A stretch of 51,578 bases of DNA from Betaproteobacteria bacterium (GTDB lineage: Bacteria > Pseudomonadota > Gammaproteobacteria > Burkholderiales > SG8-41): contig JACPTK010000073.1 in assembly GCA_016192825.1 (NCBI GenBank), positions 1 to 51,578 on the forward strand. The letters are read 5' to 3'. Positions 24,010-33,117 of this stretch are shown here, piece after piece. The notes under the pieces were generated by a model. That model searched no databases. It was given only the letters and a program-made list of their open reading frames with translations, and was not told the origin of the DNA. The position numbers were made by a program, and so were the translations under genes. Numbering within the stretch: the stretch's first letter is position 1; the number at the start of each line of letters is the position of its first letter.

Positions 24010-24327
24010 CTACGCCGGTCGCCGGGTGCCGCACTTCCAGCATTGCGTGAACTGGCCTTCCAGCTGTTCGCCGCACTTCGGGCAGCGCCAGCCTTGCCCG
24101 CGGAACTCGCGCGCGAAATCGCCTCGCAGGAAAGCCAGCAGCAACGCTTGCGCGCGATCGTACTGCCGGTCGTCCTCGATCCACACGCTGCACACGTCCA
24201 CCGGCAGTTCGCCCCAGCCGCTGGTGAGATATTCGCCGCGCACCACGGCGGCGATTCCATTCGACTCGAGAAAGCCCTTCACGAGGTGGGCTTCGGGAGC
24301 GTGCCTGGCGGCATGAACCTGCTTCAT
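24010..24327 (-). CDS. DUF2007-domain protein with C-terminal zinc ribbon
   Basis: This 105-residue protein starts with a DUF2007-like region (HAARHAPEAHLVKGFLESNGIAAVVRGEYL), a small ferredoxin-like fold often called a putative signal-transducing protein. It ends with a zinc ribbon of two CxxC knuckles (RCPKCGEQ and QCWKCGTR). The ATG at 24327 gives the usual start MKQVHAARH. Function is unknown. Confidence 0.8.
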   Translation of the reverse strand: MKQVHAARHAPEAHLVKGFLESNGIAAVVRGEYLTSGWGELPVDVCSVWIEDDRQYDRAQALLLAFLRGDFAREFRGQGWRCPKCGEQLEGQFTQCWKCGTRRPA

Positions 24328-24523
24328 TTGCGTGAGCTTACCGCGGCGTGAAAGCCAGCGCACGTGTGCTAGCATTCTGAACGGCGTGAGCCGCGATCGG
24401 TGATCCGTGGTTCCCGGAATCTCGACCGGCTGCACCCCGGTTTCATCGGTTCACGGTTCACCCTGGCCCTCGATCCACGACGCGGTTACGGATGCTTCCT
24501 GACGACACTGGAGAACGCGACAC

Positions 24524-24854
24524 GTGTCTGTTATTCGGATTTTGAGCGCCGGCGCGGCGCAGGCCGTGGTTGAGAACATAGCGGCGACGTGGTTCCGGGA
24601 AACCGGCCATCAAGGGGCTGGCGCAGAGCCGGGGGCTGCTCGAGGTGGGCATTACGCAGATCACCGAAATCCTGGCCAATCCCGGTGTAGCATATGCCGG
24701 ACCGCTGCCGGCGGCGCTGCAGGTGAAAACGGTCTATTCGGCCGGATTGGGTGCGCGGGCGCCGGAGCCGGGCGCCGCGCGGGAATTCATCGCGCGCCTG
24801 TCCGGACCCTCGGCGCGGCGCGTGCTCGCGCAAGCAGGCTACGAGCTTGAATAG
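24524..24854 (+). pseudogene. Molybdate-binding-like periplasmic protein gene with internal deletion
   Basis: The first 28 codons (SVIRILSAGAAQAVVENIAA..FRETGH) match the N-terminus of ModA-like substrate-binding proteins. A different frame from about 24606 gives the C-terminal 80 residues (RGLLEVGITQITEILANPGV...ALQVKTVYSAG...ARRVLAQAGYELE). Roughly 120 residues between are missing and the junction is out of frame. The gene is therefore a deleted remnant. Confidence 0.75.
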
Positions 24855-25116
24855 ACAGGATGGAGACGAATCGGACCCGCGACCACATCTCGCGCCACAT
24901 GACCGACGGCCATCTCGACTTCACGCTCGTCGAGAAAGCCGAGGCGGCGGGATAACCGCGGCAGGAACCGCGGGCGGGGCGGTGCCTGACGCTTCTGCTA
25001 CACTGGCCAGTGACGTATGCCGTCGCGCGAAATGCATTGCAAGAACGATGGCGCGGACGGCGCAAGCATTCATCGGTTGCATTGACGACCTGTGAGGAGG
25101 GACGGCGGGGGACGCC
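24855..25116. other. Intergenic stretch with a 31-codon open frame
   Basis: It holds a short ATG frame at 24860-24955 (HISRHMTDGHLDFTLVEKAEAAG at its end). The frame starts six bases after the ModA-like remnant and may be debris from the same decayed locus. Nothing else was recognised before the TctB start. Confidence 0.3.
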
Positions 25117-25599
25117 GTGATTGCCGTGGGTGCGTGGAAATCTGTCGACAAAAGCCAGCTGGTCGGCGCATTGCTGCTGGTTGCGCTCGGCGCCTTTGTC
25201 GCGGCCGACGCGTGGCGCTGGCCGTACCTGACCAAGGACGGGCCCGGGCCGGGCTTCTTCCCGCTGTGGATCGGAATCGCGCTGATTGTCCTGTCCGGGG
25301 CGCAGATCGTGGTGCAGGTCGCCACATCCAGGGACGGAAAGGATGCCGGCCGGACGAGCTGGAAGGGCGCAGCGCCGGTGCTCGCCGGCTGGGTCGCCTT
25401 GATGGTTGCCGCGGCGTTGATCCGGCCCGCAGGTTTCGTCGCCAGCTACGCGCTGCTGACGATATTCCTCATCCGGTTCGTGTTCCAGCGATCGTGGACG
25501 GCTGCCGTCACCGTCAGCCTTACGTCGGCAGCGGGATTCTGGGTCCTTTTCGTGAAGCTGCTGCGGGTGCAGCTGCCCGCCGGCCCCTGGGGATTCTAG
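25117..25599 (+). CDS. tctB: Tripartite tricarboxylate transporter small permease, TctB family
   Basis: This 160-residue integral membrane protein has about four hydrophobic segments (near residues 15-30, 45-65, 85-105 and 115-150). The TctB mark DGPGPGFFPLWIGIALIVLSG is present. It is the small membrane subunit of a sodium-coupled, binding-protein-dependent carboxylate importer. The start is GTG at 25117. It is followed after 12 bases by TctA, and the receptor comes third, so the gene order is B-A-C. Confidence 0.88.
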   Translation: MIAVGAWKSVDKSQLVGALLLVALGAFVAADAWRWPYLTKDGPGPGFFPLWIGIALIVLSGAQIVVQVATSRDGKDAGRTSWKGAAPVLAGWVALMVAAALIRPAGFVASYALLTIFLIRFVFQRSWTAAVTVSLTSAAGFWVLFVKLLRVQLPAGPWGF

Positions 25600-25611
25600 G
25601 AGGCGCCGCCC

Positions 25612-27123
25612 ATGGAAGTGCTTGCCGGCCTCGCGCAAGGCTTCGGGATCGCTCTGGAGCCGATGAATCTATTCTGGTGCTTCGTCGGCGTGTTCTTTGG
25701 CACCGTGGTCGGTGTGCTGCCCGGCCTTGGGCCATCGGCAACGGTGGCGCTGCTGTTGCCGCTCACCCTGCAGATGAACCCGACCGCCGGGATCATCATG
25801 ATGTCCGGCATCTATTACGGCGCCAAGTACGGCGGCTCCACCACGTCGATCCTGCTCAACGTGCCGGGAGAGTCCTCCTCGGTCGTGACGTGTCTGGACG
25901 GATTCGAGATGGCGCGCAAGGGGCGCGCCGGTCCCGCGCTGGGCATCGCGGCGATATCGTCGTTCATCGCGGGCACTGTCGGCGTCGTGCTGCTGATGCT
26001 CATCGCGCCGCCGATCGCGGAATTCGCGCTGCGGTTCGGGCCGCCCGAATATTTCGCGTTGATGGCGCTGGGGTTGTCGATGGTGGTGCTGCTGGCGGGG
26101 CGGTCCATGATCAAGGCGCTGCTGTCGATGTTCGCGGGCCTGTGGCTCGCGACGATCGGGATCGACCTCTTCACCGATATAGCGCGCTACACGTTCGACC
26201 GGATCGAGCTGATGGACGGCGTGAACTTCGTCGTGGTGGCGATCGGCACCTTCGCTGTTGGCGAGGTGCTCGCCAACCTCGGCGCGCGTTCGAGCGGGCA
26301 GAACTTCACCGTGCCGAAGGGCCTGCGCAACCTCATGCCCAACTGGCAGGACATGAAGGACTGCCGCTTCGCTTTTTTCAATGGCTCGCTGGTCGGATTT
26401 TTCGTGGGCGTATTGCCGGGGGCAGGCTCCACGATCGCGTCGTTCGTGTCATACGGGATCGAGAAAGCGGTTTCGCGCCACCCCGAGCGGTTCGGCACCG
26501 GCGCGGTTGAGGGCGTTGCCGCGCCGGAAGCGGCCAACAATTCGGAGACGGGCGGCGCGCTGGTGCCGCTACTCACCCTGGGCATCCCCGGCTCCGGGAC
26601 GACGGCGATACTGCTCGCGGCGCTGATCCTCTGGGGGCTCAAGCCGGGGCCGTTGCTGATCCAGGACCATCCGCAGATGTTCTGGGGACTCGTCGCGAGC
26701 ATGTACATCGGCAACCTGATGCTGCTGGTCCTCAACCTGCCGCTGGTGCCCGTGTTCGCCCAGATCCTGCGGCTGCCGGGCTACGTGCTGTACCCCGTCA
26801 TCCTGGGCGTTTCCATCGTCGGTGTCTACAGCGTGGACCAGCGGCTGATGGACGTCTGGCTGGTCGGCGGCTTCGGTTTGCTCGGATACGCGATGCGGCG
26901 GCTCGACTACCCGTCGGCGCCCCTGATACTGGGGCTTGTGCTGGGCGACCTCATGGAGAACGCCGTTCGCCAGTCGCTGATGATGTCGAACGGGGACATC
27001 TCGATTCTCTACTCTAGACCGCTGGCAGCCACGATGTTATTGTTTACAGCGGCAATTCTCGCGGGGCCGATGTTCCGGCAATTCAATTCCTGGCGCCTGA
27101 AGGCGACCGAGCAGGAAGCCTGA
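25612..27123 (+). CDS. tctA: Tripartite tricarboxylate transporter large permease, TctA family
   Basis: This 503-residue polytopic protein is of normal TctA length. Conserved glycine-rich loops are GVLPGLGPSATVALLLPLT near the N-terminus, YYGAKYGGSTTSILLNVPGE, and VGVLPGAGSTIASFVSYGIEK in the second half. A GGAGG site precedes the ATG. It forms the translocation pathway with TctB and takes substrate from the receptor encoded next. Confidence 0.95.
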   Translation: MEVLAGLAQGFGIALEPMNLFWCFVGVFFGTVVGVLPGLGPSATVALLLPLTLQMNPTAGIIMMSGIYYGAKYGGSTTSILLNVPGESSSVVTCLDGFEMARKGRAGPALGIAAISSFIAGTVGVVLLMLIAPPIAEFALRFGPPEYFALMALGLSMVVLLAGRSMIKALLSMFAGLWLATIGIDLFTDIARYTFDRIELMDGVNFVVVAIGTFAVGEVLANLGARSSGQNFTVPKGLRNLMPNWQDMKDCRFAFFNGSLVGFFVGVLPGAGSTIASFVSYGIEKAVSRHPERFGTGAVEGVAAPEAANNSETGGALVPLLTLGIPGSGTTAILLAALILWGLKPGPLLIQDHPQMFWGLVASMYIGNLMLLVLNLPLVPVFAQILRLPGYVLYPVILGVSIVGVYSVDQRLMDVWLVGGFGLLGYAMRRLDYPSAPLILGLVLGDLMENAVRQSLMMSNGDISILYSRPLAATMLLFTAAILAGPMFRQFNSWRLKATEQEA

Positions 27124-27160
27124 GCGCCGCACAGTCGAAGTTGAACGAGGAGGAGGTCGT

Positions 27161-28138
27161 ATGAAGATCAGAACGGCAGGGTTGGTCGCGGCGATCCTGG
27201 TATCCGCAGGCGTCGCCGATGCGCCCGCGCAGGGGTTTACGCCCGACCGCACGATCGAGTTCATGGTGCATTCGGGTCCGGGCGCGGGCAACGACGTGTT
27301 TGCGCGAAGCGTGCAGGGCGTGCTGGAGAAACTGAAGGCCGTGCCGCAGAACATACAGGTGCTCAACAAGACCGGCGGCGGCGGCCTGGTGGCGATGTCG
27401 TACCTGGCGGAGAAGAAGGCGGATACCCACCTGGTTGCCGTTTTCACCAGCATCTGGTTCGTCAACCCGCAAATCCGCAAGCAGGCCAAGATCACCATGG
27501 ACGACCTGACGCCCATTGCGAGGCTGGTTCTGGAGCCTGCGGTGATGGCGGTGCGCGCGGACTCGCCGTTCAAGACGACGAAGGACTTCCTCGATGCCGC
27601 CAAGCAGAATCCCGGGAAGATGAAGCAGTCGGGGGGCTCCTTGGCCAGCCGCGACAACAGCTACCGGTTTCTGCTCATGAAGAATACGGGGGCGGACTGG
27701 CAGTTCATCTCCATGAAATCCGGTGGCGAGCGTGTCGCGGCGCTGCTGGGCGGCCACGTGGACATGATGATCATGGAGCCTGCCGAAGCGCTGGAGCAGA
27801 TCCGCGCCGGCAAGGTGCGGGTGCTGGCGACGCTCATGAACAAGCGCCTGCCGAGCATGCCCAAGGTGGCGACCCTGAAGGAACAGGGCTTCGACGTGCC
27901 GGAAGTGCCGCAGGCGCGCGGTTTCGTCGGTCCGCCCGCCATGCCCGCTAACGTGAGGGCGTACTGGGAAGGCGTCTTTACCAAGATGTACAAATCGTCG
28001 GAGTGGCAGGGTTTCCTCAAGGACAACCTCTACGAGGACGGATTCCTGATCGGGCCGGGCCTCAACAAGTTCGTGGCGGACTACACCGCCACGATGCGGG
28101 GCATCCTCAAGGAAGCGGGGCTCAAGCTGGTTCGCTGA
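27161..28138 (+). CDS. tctC: TctC/Bug-family periplasmic receptor of the Tct transporter
   Basis: This 325-residue receptor has an N-terminal signal peptide (LVAAILVSAGVADAPAQ), and the motif FTPDRTIEFMVHSGPGAGNDVFAR replaces the more common PGGxxD pattern. A strong GAGGAGG ribosome site precedes the ATG. Its place next to tctA and tctB makes it the dedicated receptor. The sequence departs from the other two Bug proteins here, so a different ligand is likely. The MmgE/PrpD gene that follows hints at a tricarboxylate-like or branched dicarboxylate substrate. Confidence 0.9.
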   Translation: MKIRTAGLVAAILVSAGVADAPAQGFTPDRTIEFMVHSGPGAGNDVFARSVQGVLEKLKAVPQNIQVLNKTGGGGLVAMSYLAEKKADTHLVAVFTSIWFVNPQIRKQAKITMDDLTPIARLVLEPAVMAVRADSPFKTTKDFLDAAKQNPGKMKQSGGSLASRDNSYRFLLMKNTGADWQFISMKSGGERVAALLGGHVDMMIMEPAEALEQIRAGKVRVLATLMNKRLPSMPKVATLKEQGFDVPEVPQARGFVGPPAMPANVRAYWEGVFTKMYKSSEWQGFLKDNLYEDGFLIGPGLNKFVADYTATMRGILKEAGLKLVR

Positions 28139-28151
28139 TCCGCGACGGATC

Positions 28152-29522
28152 GTGAACGCGCCCGCGGCCAGCGCCGTAGCGGAGTCGTTGGCCGGGCGCG
28201 CGGCTGAGCTGCGGGCGGATTCGATACCGCCCGCGGTTCGGCGGCGCGCCGAGGAGCTGCTGGTCGACATCGTCGGGCTGTGCGTGGCGACGCGGCGCAC
28301 GGACTACGTGCAGGCGGTGGCGGGTGCCGTGGACACCGGCGGACCCTGCACCGCGATCGGCCACCCGTCGGGGTTCAGCGCCGAGAGCGCCGCCTTGATC
28401 AACGGGACCGCCGCGCACGGCGAGGACTTCGACGACACGTTCGAAGGCGGTCCCGTCCACTCCAGCGCCGTGGTCGTTCCCGCGGTGCTCGCCACCTGCG
28501 AGCGGTTCGGCTGCGACGGGCGCGCGGCGCTGGCCGGCATCGTCGCGGGCGTCGAGACGCTGTGCCGGCTCTCGATGGTCATCCCGAAGGCGATCCACAA
28601 GGCCGGGTTTCATCCCACCAGCGTGCTGGGCGCCCCCGCGGCGGCGCTGGCCGCCGCGCGGACGCTCGGGCTCGGCCGCCGGCCGATGGTGGACGCAATC
28701 GGCATCGCGGGAAGCATGGCGAGCGGCATCATCGAATACCTCGCCGAAGGCGCCTGGACCAAGCGCATGCATCCGGGGTGGGCCGCGCAGGCGGGCGTGC
28801 AGGCCGCGCGGCTCGCATCGCAGGGTTTCCTGGGGCCCCGGACGGTGCTCGAGGGGACCCACGGCCTGTTCCACGGCTTCGCGCGCTCGGTCGAGGGCGA
28901 TTACGGCATCCTCACGGAGGATTTCGGAAAGCGGTGGCTCATGGAAGGCATCACCTTCAAGCCGTATGCGACCGGCACCATGAACCAGCCCTACATCGAC
29001 TGCGCGCTGCGGCTGCGCAAGGAGGGTGCGCGGGCCGAGGACGTGAAGGAAATCCTGTGCGAGACGGCGGAAGGTTACGTGCACCGGCTGTGGGAGCCGC
29101 TCGCCTCCAAGCACCGCCCGGCGAACGCCTACGCGGCCAAGTTCAGCACACCGTTCAACATCGCGGTTGCATTCGTGACCGGCGGGGCGGGGCTCGCGGC
29201 CTTCACCGAGGAAACGGCGAAGGACGAGCGCATCCTCGCGCTCGCATCCAAAGTGCGTTACATCGTGGATCCCGGCAATCCTTATCCCAAGGCCTATACC
29301 GGTCACGTCCGCATGACGATGAAAGACGGCCGTGTCATCGAGGAGCGGCAGCCGCACATCCGCGGCGGAGCACACGAGCCGCTCACGCGCGCGGAAATCG
29401 AGGCGAAGTTTCTCGGCAACTGTGAATACGGCGGGTGGAGCAAGGGGCAAGCCGACTGGTTCCTTGCGTCGGTACCTAAATTTTTCGACGGCCCGCTCGA
29501 CCTCACGCCGCTACGCGGCTAG
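28152..29522 (+). CDS. MmgE/PrpD family protein
   Basis: This 456-residue protein belongs to the 2-methylcitrate dehydratase (PrpD)/cis-aconitate decarboxylase/iminodisuccinate epimerase family. Typical segments are INGTAAHGEDFDDTFEGGPVHSSAVVVPA, KAGFHPTSVLGAPAAALAAARTLGL and FKPYATGTMNQPYIDCALRL. It starts with GTG at 28152, 13 bases after the receptor gene, so it is in the transporter operon. It probably dehydrates, decarboxylates or isomerises the imported acid. The exact reaction cannot be told from sequence. Confidence 0.9.
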   Translation: MNAPAASAVAESLAGRAAELRADSIPPAVRRRAEELLVDIVGLCVATRRTDYVQAVAGAVDTGGPCTAIGHPSGFSAESAALINGTAAHGEDFDDTFEGGPVHSSAVVVPAVLATCERFGCDGRAALAGIVAGVETLCRLSMVIPKAIHKAGFHPTSVLGAPAAALAAARTLGLGRRPMVDAIGIAGSMASGIIEYLAEGAWTKRMHPGWAAQAGVQAARLASQGFLGPRTVLEGTHGLFHGFARSVEGDYGILTEDFGKRWLMEGITFKPYATGTMNQPYIDCALRLRKEGARAEDVKEILCETAEGYVHRLWEPLASKHRPANAYAAKFSTPFNIAVAFVTGGAGLAAFTEETAKDERILALASKVRYIVDPGNPYPKAYTGHVRMTMKDGRVIEERQPHIRGGAHEPLTRAEIEAKFLGNCEYGGWSKGQADWFLASVPKFFDGPLDLTPLRG

Positions 29523-29528
29523 CTTGGC

Positions 29529-29690
29529 TCGTGAGCCGTGATTCGTGACTCGTGATTCGAGAGAGCCGTGCTTCACCCCGATCTTGCCCCCGCCTGCGGG
29601 GAGAGGGGGAGTAATACTTCTCTCTCCCCCGGTTCGGGGAGAGAGAAAGTGAGGGGGCTCTAGTCACCAGTCACGAGTCACCAGTCACTG
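29529..29690. repeat. Composite spacer: heptad arms around a CTCTCCC-type hairpin
   Basis: The left arm (29529-29560) has TGANNCG heptads. The right arm (29660-29690) is CTAGTCA CCAGTCA CGAGTCA CCAGTCA CTG, the 31-nt module. Between them is a REP-like block with a CCCCCGCCTGCGGGG hairpin and facing CTCTCCCCC/GGGGAGAG arms, which could end transcription of the tct operon. Confidence 0.75.
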
Positions 29691-29697
29691 AAATTCT

Positions 29698-30267
29698 GTG
29701 CCAATAACTCCCTTCCACCTCGGTCCCGGCGCCCTGGTCAAGGCGGCGGCGCCGCGGCACTTCAGTTTCACGGTATTCGCGTTCTCGCAGGGGCTGATCG
29801 ACCTGGAGCCGATCGGATTCTTTATCTTCACCGGCGCGCCCATCCACGCCTACCTGCATACGTATCTCGGCGCGTTGCCCGTTTTTCTCGTGAGCTGGTG
29901 GGCGGGGCGCCCGGTGGGAGAGTGGGCGCTGCGGGTCTGGAATGCGTGGTTGAGCCCCGAGCAGGCCCGCTGGCTTGGGTACCAGCCGAAGATCTCCACG
30001 AAAGCGGCGGGCATCGGGGCCTTCATCGGCGCCTACAGCCACGTCGCCATCGACAGCATCATGCATGGGGACTTGGAACCGTTTGCGCCATTCTCGCCGG
30101 CCTCTCCCTGGCTGCATCTCGTATCCCTTGAGACCCTGCACCTCGCGTGCGTCGCGGCGGGTATTATCGCGGGGCTGTTCGTTCTTCGCTGGCTGGAATT
30201 GAATGGAAGATCTTCCGTCACCGGGAACGCCCTCAAGGGCGAAGGACGCAAAGGCCGCAGCGCTTGA
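29698..30267 (+). CDS. Membrane protein with conserved histidines, YdjM/DUF4184-like
   Basis: This 189-residue protein has three or four hydrophobic stretches. Its histidine-rich motifs TPFHLGPGALVKAA, HAYLHTYLGALP and YSHVAIDSIMHGD resemble those of YdjM-type membrane-bound metal-dependent hydrolases. The start is GTG at 29698, giving MPITPFHLGPG. The last 20 residues are basic and partly low-complexity. I recognise the general family type only; enzymatic activity is not shown. Confidence 0.65.
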   Translation: MPITPFHLGPGALVKAAAPRHFSFTVFAFSQGLIDLEPIGFFIFTGAPIHAYLHTYLGALPVFLVSWWAGRPVGEWALRVWNAWLSPEQARWLGYQPKISTKAAGIGAFIGAYSHVAIDSIMHGDLEPFAPFSPASPWLHLVSLETLHLACVAAGIIAGLFVLRWLELNGRSSVTGNALKGEGRKGRSA

Positions 30268-30369
30268 CCCGGACCAGCGCCCGGACTAGGGTGTTTGTCA
30301 TCCGCAACCAGCTCGGGCAAGGGGGATGCCGCGTGGCGAGTCCACCACTGCGTGCCCCGGGGGTGAAAA

Positions 30370-32346
30370 ATGATCACGGATATCCAAAACAGCATTTTCC
30401 TAGCCAAGTCGGGCGCGCGCAAGCTCAGCATTATCTACATCGGCGTGCTTGCGCTCTGGGTGATGGTCCAGAACGGCATTCCGATGGCATCGTACCTTGA
30501 CATCGAGGTCGATGAACCCGTGTGGCTGCAGACGCTGGCGGGCCTCGGCTTCGTGGCAGCCCTCGGCTGGCTGCTTTATCTCCTCATCGAACGGGGCCTG
30601 CGGCTCATCGTCGAAGCCCAGGAAGCGCTCAAGCTGCTGGTGCGGGCGATTGAATCGAGCGTCAACGCAGTGCTCATCAGCGATCATCAGCAGCCGAAGC
30701 GCCCCATTGTTTACGCCAATCCTGCGTTCGAGCGCATTACGGGTTATTCGCGCGCGGAGGCTCTCGGCAGGAATCCGCTGTTCCTGCAAGGGCGCGACCG
30801 CGACCAGCCCGAGCTCGAGGCGCTGGTGGAGGCGGTGCGCGCGGAACGGCCCTCCCGCGCGGTTCTGCGGAGCTATCGCAAGGACGGCAGCATGTACTGG
30901 ACCGAAGTCCACGTCGCGCCGGTGAGAAACGAGACCGGCTCGGTGGCGCATTACGTGACCGTGCTGAATGACATTACCGAGACGCGGTCCTACCAGGACG
31001 AGCTCGCGCGCCAGGCGAACTACGACTCGCTCACCAAACTGGCCAACCGCAACCTCCTCTCGGACCGCATTGCCCATGCGCTGGCGCGGTGCGAGCGGCA
31101 CAAGGCGGGCGTCGCGATATGCGTGATCGGACTCGACAAGTTCCGCCTCATCAACGACGGCCTCGGCTATCCGTCTGGAAGCGAGTTGCTCGGCGAGGTG
31201 GCGGCCCGGCTGCAATCCCGATTCCGGGCAGTGGACACGATCGCGCGGGTCGGCGGGGACGAATTCGCGCTGGTCCTCGTGGATCAGGCCATCGGCCCGG
31301 AGATCGCAGGCCAGATCCAGAGGATGCTGAACGTGTTCACCGCGCCGTTTCAGGTTCAAGGGCAAGACCTTTTCGTGACCGCCAGCATCGGCGTGGCGTT
31401 GTCTCCGCAGGACGGCGCCGATGCGGAAACGCTGCTCAAGCGCGCCGAAATCGCGATGCACCGCGCCAAGGAGCACGAAGGCAATGCGTTCCAGATGTTC
31501 ACCGCGGAAATGGACGCCCGCGTCACGGAGCGGGTATCCCTCGAGAACGACCTGCGGCGGGCGCTCGAGCGCGACGAATTCGTGCTCTATTACCAGCCAC
31601 GGGTGGACTTCGCGTCGGGCCGGATTTGCGGTGCGGAGGCGCTGATTCGCTGGAACCACCCGCAGCAGGGCCTGATGCCGCCTTCCAGGTTCATTCCGCT
31701 TGCCGAGGAAACGGGATTGGTGACGCCGATCGGCGAGTGGGCGTTGCGGAGCGCGTGCGCGCAGACCCGGGCGTGGGAGCAGGCCGGGCTCGCGCCGATC
31801 ACGATGGCCGTCAACATCTCCGCGCGCCAGTTCCGGCAGGAAGGGCTGGCGAGCCGCATTGGAGTCCTGCTCCGCGAGACCGGCCTCGAATCTCGCCATC
31901 TCGAGCTCGAGTTGACTGAAAGCGCCGTCATGCACGACGCGCAGGAGGTGATCGCGATCCTGCATGAGCTCAAGGCCATGGGGGTCAAGATCGCCATCGA
32001 CGACTTCGGCACCGGCTACTCGTCGCTCTCCCACCTCAAGCGCTTCCCGATCGACTATCTCAAGATCGATCAGTCGTTCGTGCGCGGCGTGCCCCGGGAC
32101 GCGGATGATGCAGCCATCATCATGGCGATCATCGCCATGGCGAGGAGCCTCGGTCTCAAACTGATCGCCGAGGGCGTCGAGACCGACGAGCAGCGCCAGT
32201 TCCTGTACCTCGCCGGATGCGAAGAGTGCCAGGGATATTTTTTCAGCAGGCCCGTGCCGGCGGAAGAATTCAGGACCCTCCTCGAAAGAAAAGTTCCGTT
32301 CCCGGGCAAATCACAACAACCGGGCGAGGCCAGCATTCTCCACTGA
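30370..32346 (+). CDS. PAS-GGDEF-EAL membrane protein (c-di-GMP turnover)
   Basis: This 658-residue protein has two N-terminal membrane segments (about residues 17-37 and 50-75) and a PAS domain (about 85-205, with YANPAFERITGYSRAEALGRNPLFLQG). A GGDEF domain (about 215-375) keeps the exact motif in RVGGDEFALVL, and an EAL domain (about 390-640) has GAEALIRW, NISARQF and DDFGTGYSSL. Both catalytic signatures look intact, so it could make and degrade cyclic di-GMP. The PAS domain would sense the input. It stands alone between repeat spacers. Confidence 0.95.
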   Translation: MITDIQNSIFLAKSGARKLSIIYIGVLALWVMVQNGIPMASYLDIEVDEPVWLQTLAGLGFVAALGWLLYLLIERGLRLIVEAQEALKLLVRAIESSVNAVLISDHQQPKRPIVYANPAFERITGYSRAEALGRNPLFLQGRDRDQPELEALVEAVRAERPSRAVLRSYRKDGSMYWTEVHVAPVRNETGSVAHYVTVLNDITETRSYQDELARQANYDSLTKLANRNLLSDRIAHALARCERHKAGVAICVIGLDKFRLINDGLGYPSGSELLGEVAARLQSRFRAVDTIARVGGDEFALVLVDQAIGPEIAGQIQRMLNVFTAPFQVQGQDLFVTASIGVALSPQDGADAETLLKRAEIAMHRAKEHEGNAFQMFTAEMDARVTERVSLENDLRRALERDEFVLYYQPRVDFASGRICGAEALIRWNHPQQGLMPPSRFIPLAEETGLVTPIGEWALRSACAQTRAWEQAGLAPITMAVNISARQFRQEGLASRIGVLLRETGLESRHLELELTESAVMHDAQEVIAILHELKAMGVKIAIDDFGTGYSSLSHLKRFPIDYLKIDQSFVRGVPRDADDAAIIMAIIAMARSLGLKLIAEGVETDEQRQFLYLAGCEECQGYFFSRPVPAEEFRTLLERKVPFPGKSQQPGEASILH

Positions 32347-32506
32347 GCGGGAGAGCGGGAGAGCGACAGATTCCGTGAGGGCGTCAGGGCGTGAGAGCGG
32401 GAGATGGGAAAACCCAGCACGAACTTCCGATCTGATAATCTCTCAGATTTTCGATCTCCCGATCTCCCGTGTTTCTTGGCCTACGATTCACGATCCACGG
32501 CGTAAC
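32347..32506. repeat. Spacer with 8-nt and 7-nt repeat units
   Basis: The left part has octads of GCGGGAGA type, then degenerate heptads (CGTGAGG, GCGTCAG, GGCGTGA). The right part has GATCTCCC octads in inverse sense and a short CGATTCA/CGATCCA heptad pair. Octads here resemble those at 38.7-38.9 kb. Confidence 0.65.
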
Positions 32507-32995
32507 GTGTGGCTGCTCCTAAAAAACCTTCTTTTCATCCTGTTGGTGCCGGGGACGGTGGCCGGCTACATTCCGTGGCTGCTGGTTCGCAATAAGACGT
32601 TCATTTTTTCTGCCTGGACCCCGCTCGCGGCGGCAGCTTTCTTGGCCGGTGTGGTGATATTCCTGTGGTGCGTATGGGACTTCGCAGTATTTGGCCGCGG
32701 CACGCCGGCGCCGATTGATGCTCCGAAGAAGCTGGTTGTGCGGGGACTGTATCAATACGTTCGAAATCCGATGTACGTAGGAGTCCTCACCGTAATCCTC
32801 GGCTGGGCGATCCTCTTCAAGGCAGTCGAGGTTGCCGTATATGGGGTGAGCATTGCAGCGGCTTTTCATTTGTTCGTCGTGTTCTACGAGGAGCCCCGCC
32901 TCGAGAAAACGTTCGGGCTGGAATACGACGAGTACCGCTCGAGGGTCGATCGCTGGATCCCGAAGATCAAGCAGGACCAGTCAGCCGTCAGTTAG
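32507..32995 (+). CDS. Isoprenylcysteine/phospholipid methyltransferase-family membrane protein
   Basis: This 162-residue integral membrane protein has the PEMT/ICMT C-terminal methyltransferase core: LVVRGLYQYVRNPMYVGVLTVILGWA and YEEPRLEKTFGLEYDEYRSRVDRWIPK. These two segments bind S-adenosylmethionine and the lipid-side acceptor. About four hydrophobic helices are present. The GTG at 32507 is the best start, because upstream codons are repeat DNA. The methyl acceptor is unknown. Confidence 0.85.
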   Translation: MWLLLKNLLFILLVPGTVAGYIPWLLVRNKTFIFSAWTPLAAAAFLAGVVIFLWCVWDFAVFGRGTPAPIDAPKKLVVRGLYQYVRNPMYVGVLTVILGWAILFKAVEVAVYGVSIAAAFHLFVVFYEEPRLEKTFGLEYDEYRSRVDRWIPKIKQDQSAVS

Positions 32996-33012
32996 CAGCC
33001 GTCAGCATGCAG

Positions 33013-33090
33013 CAACTGCAAACTGCACACTGCCCACTGCCCACTGCAAACTTATTGCCCTCATCCCGCATCCCGCATCCCTCATCCCTA
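33013..33090. repeat. Heptad arrays NNACTGC and CNCATCC (31-nt module)
   Basis: CAACTGC AAACTGC ACACTGC CCACTGC CCACTGC runs from 33013 to 33047. CTCATCC CGCATCC CGCATCC CTCATCC CTA occupies 33060-33090, again exactly four heptads plus three bases. The second block is closely related to the (TCATCCC)8 array at 23.9 kb. Confidence 0.8.
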
Positions 33091-33117
33091 CGTGTCGCAG
33101 AGGCGCTAAGATAGCGC

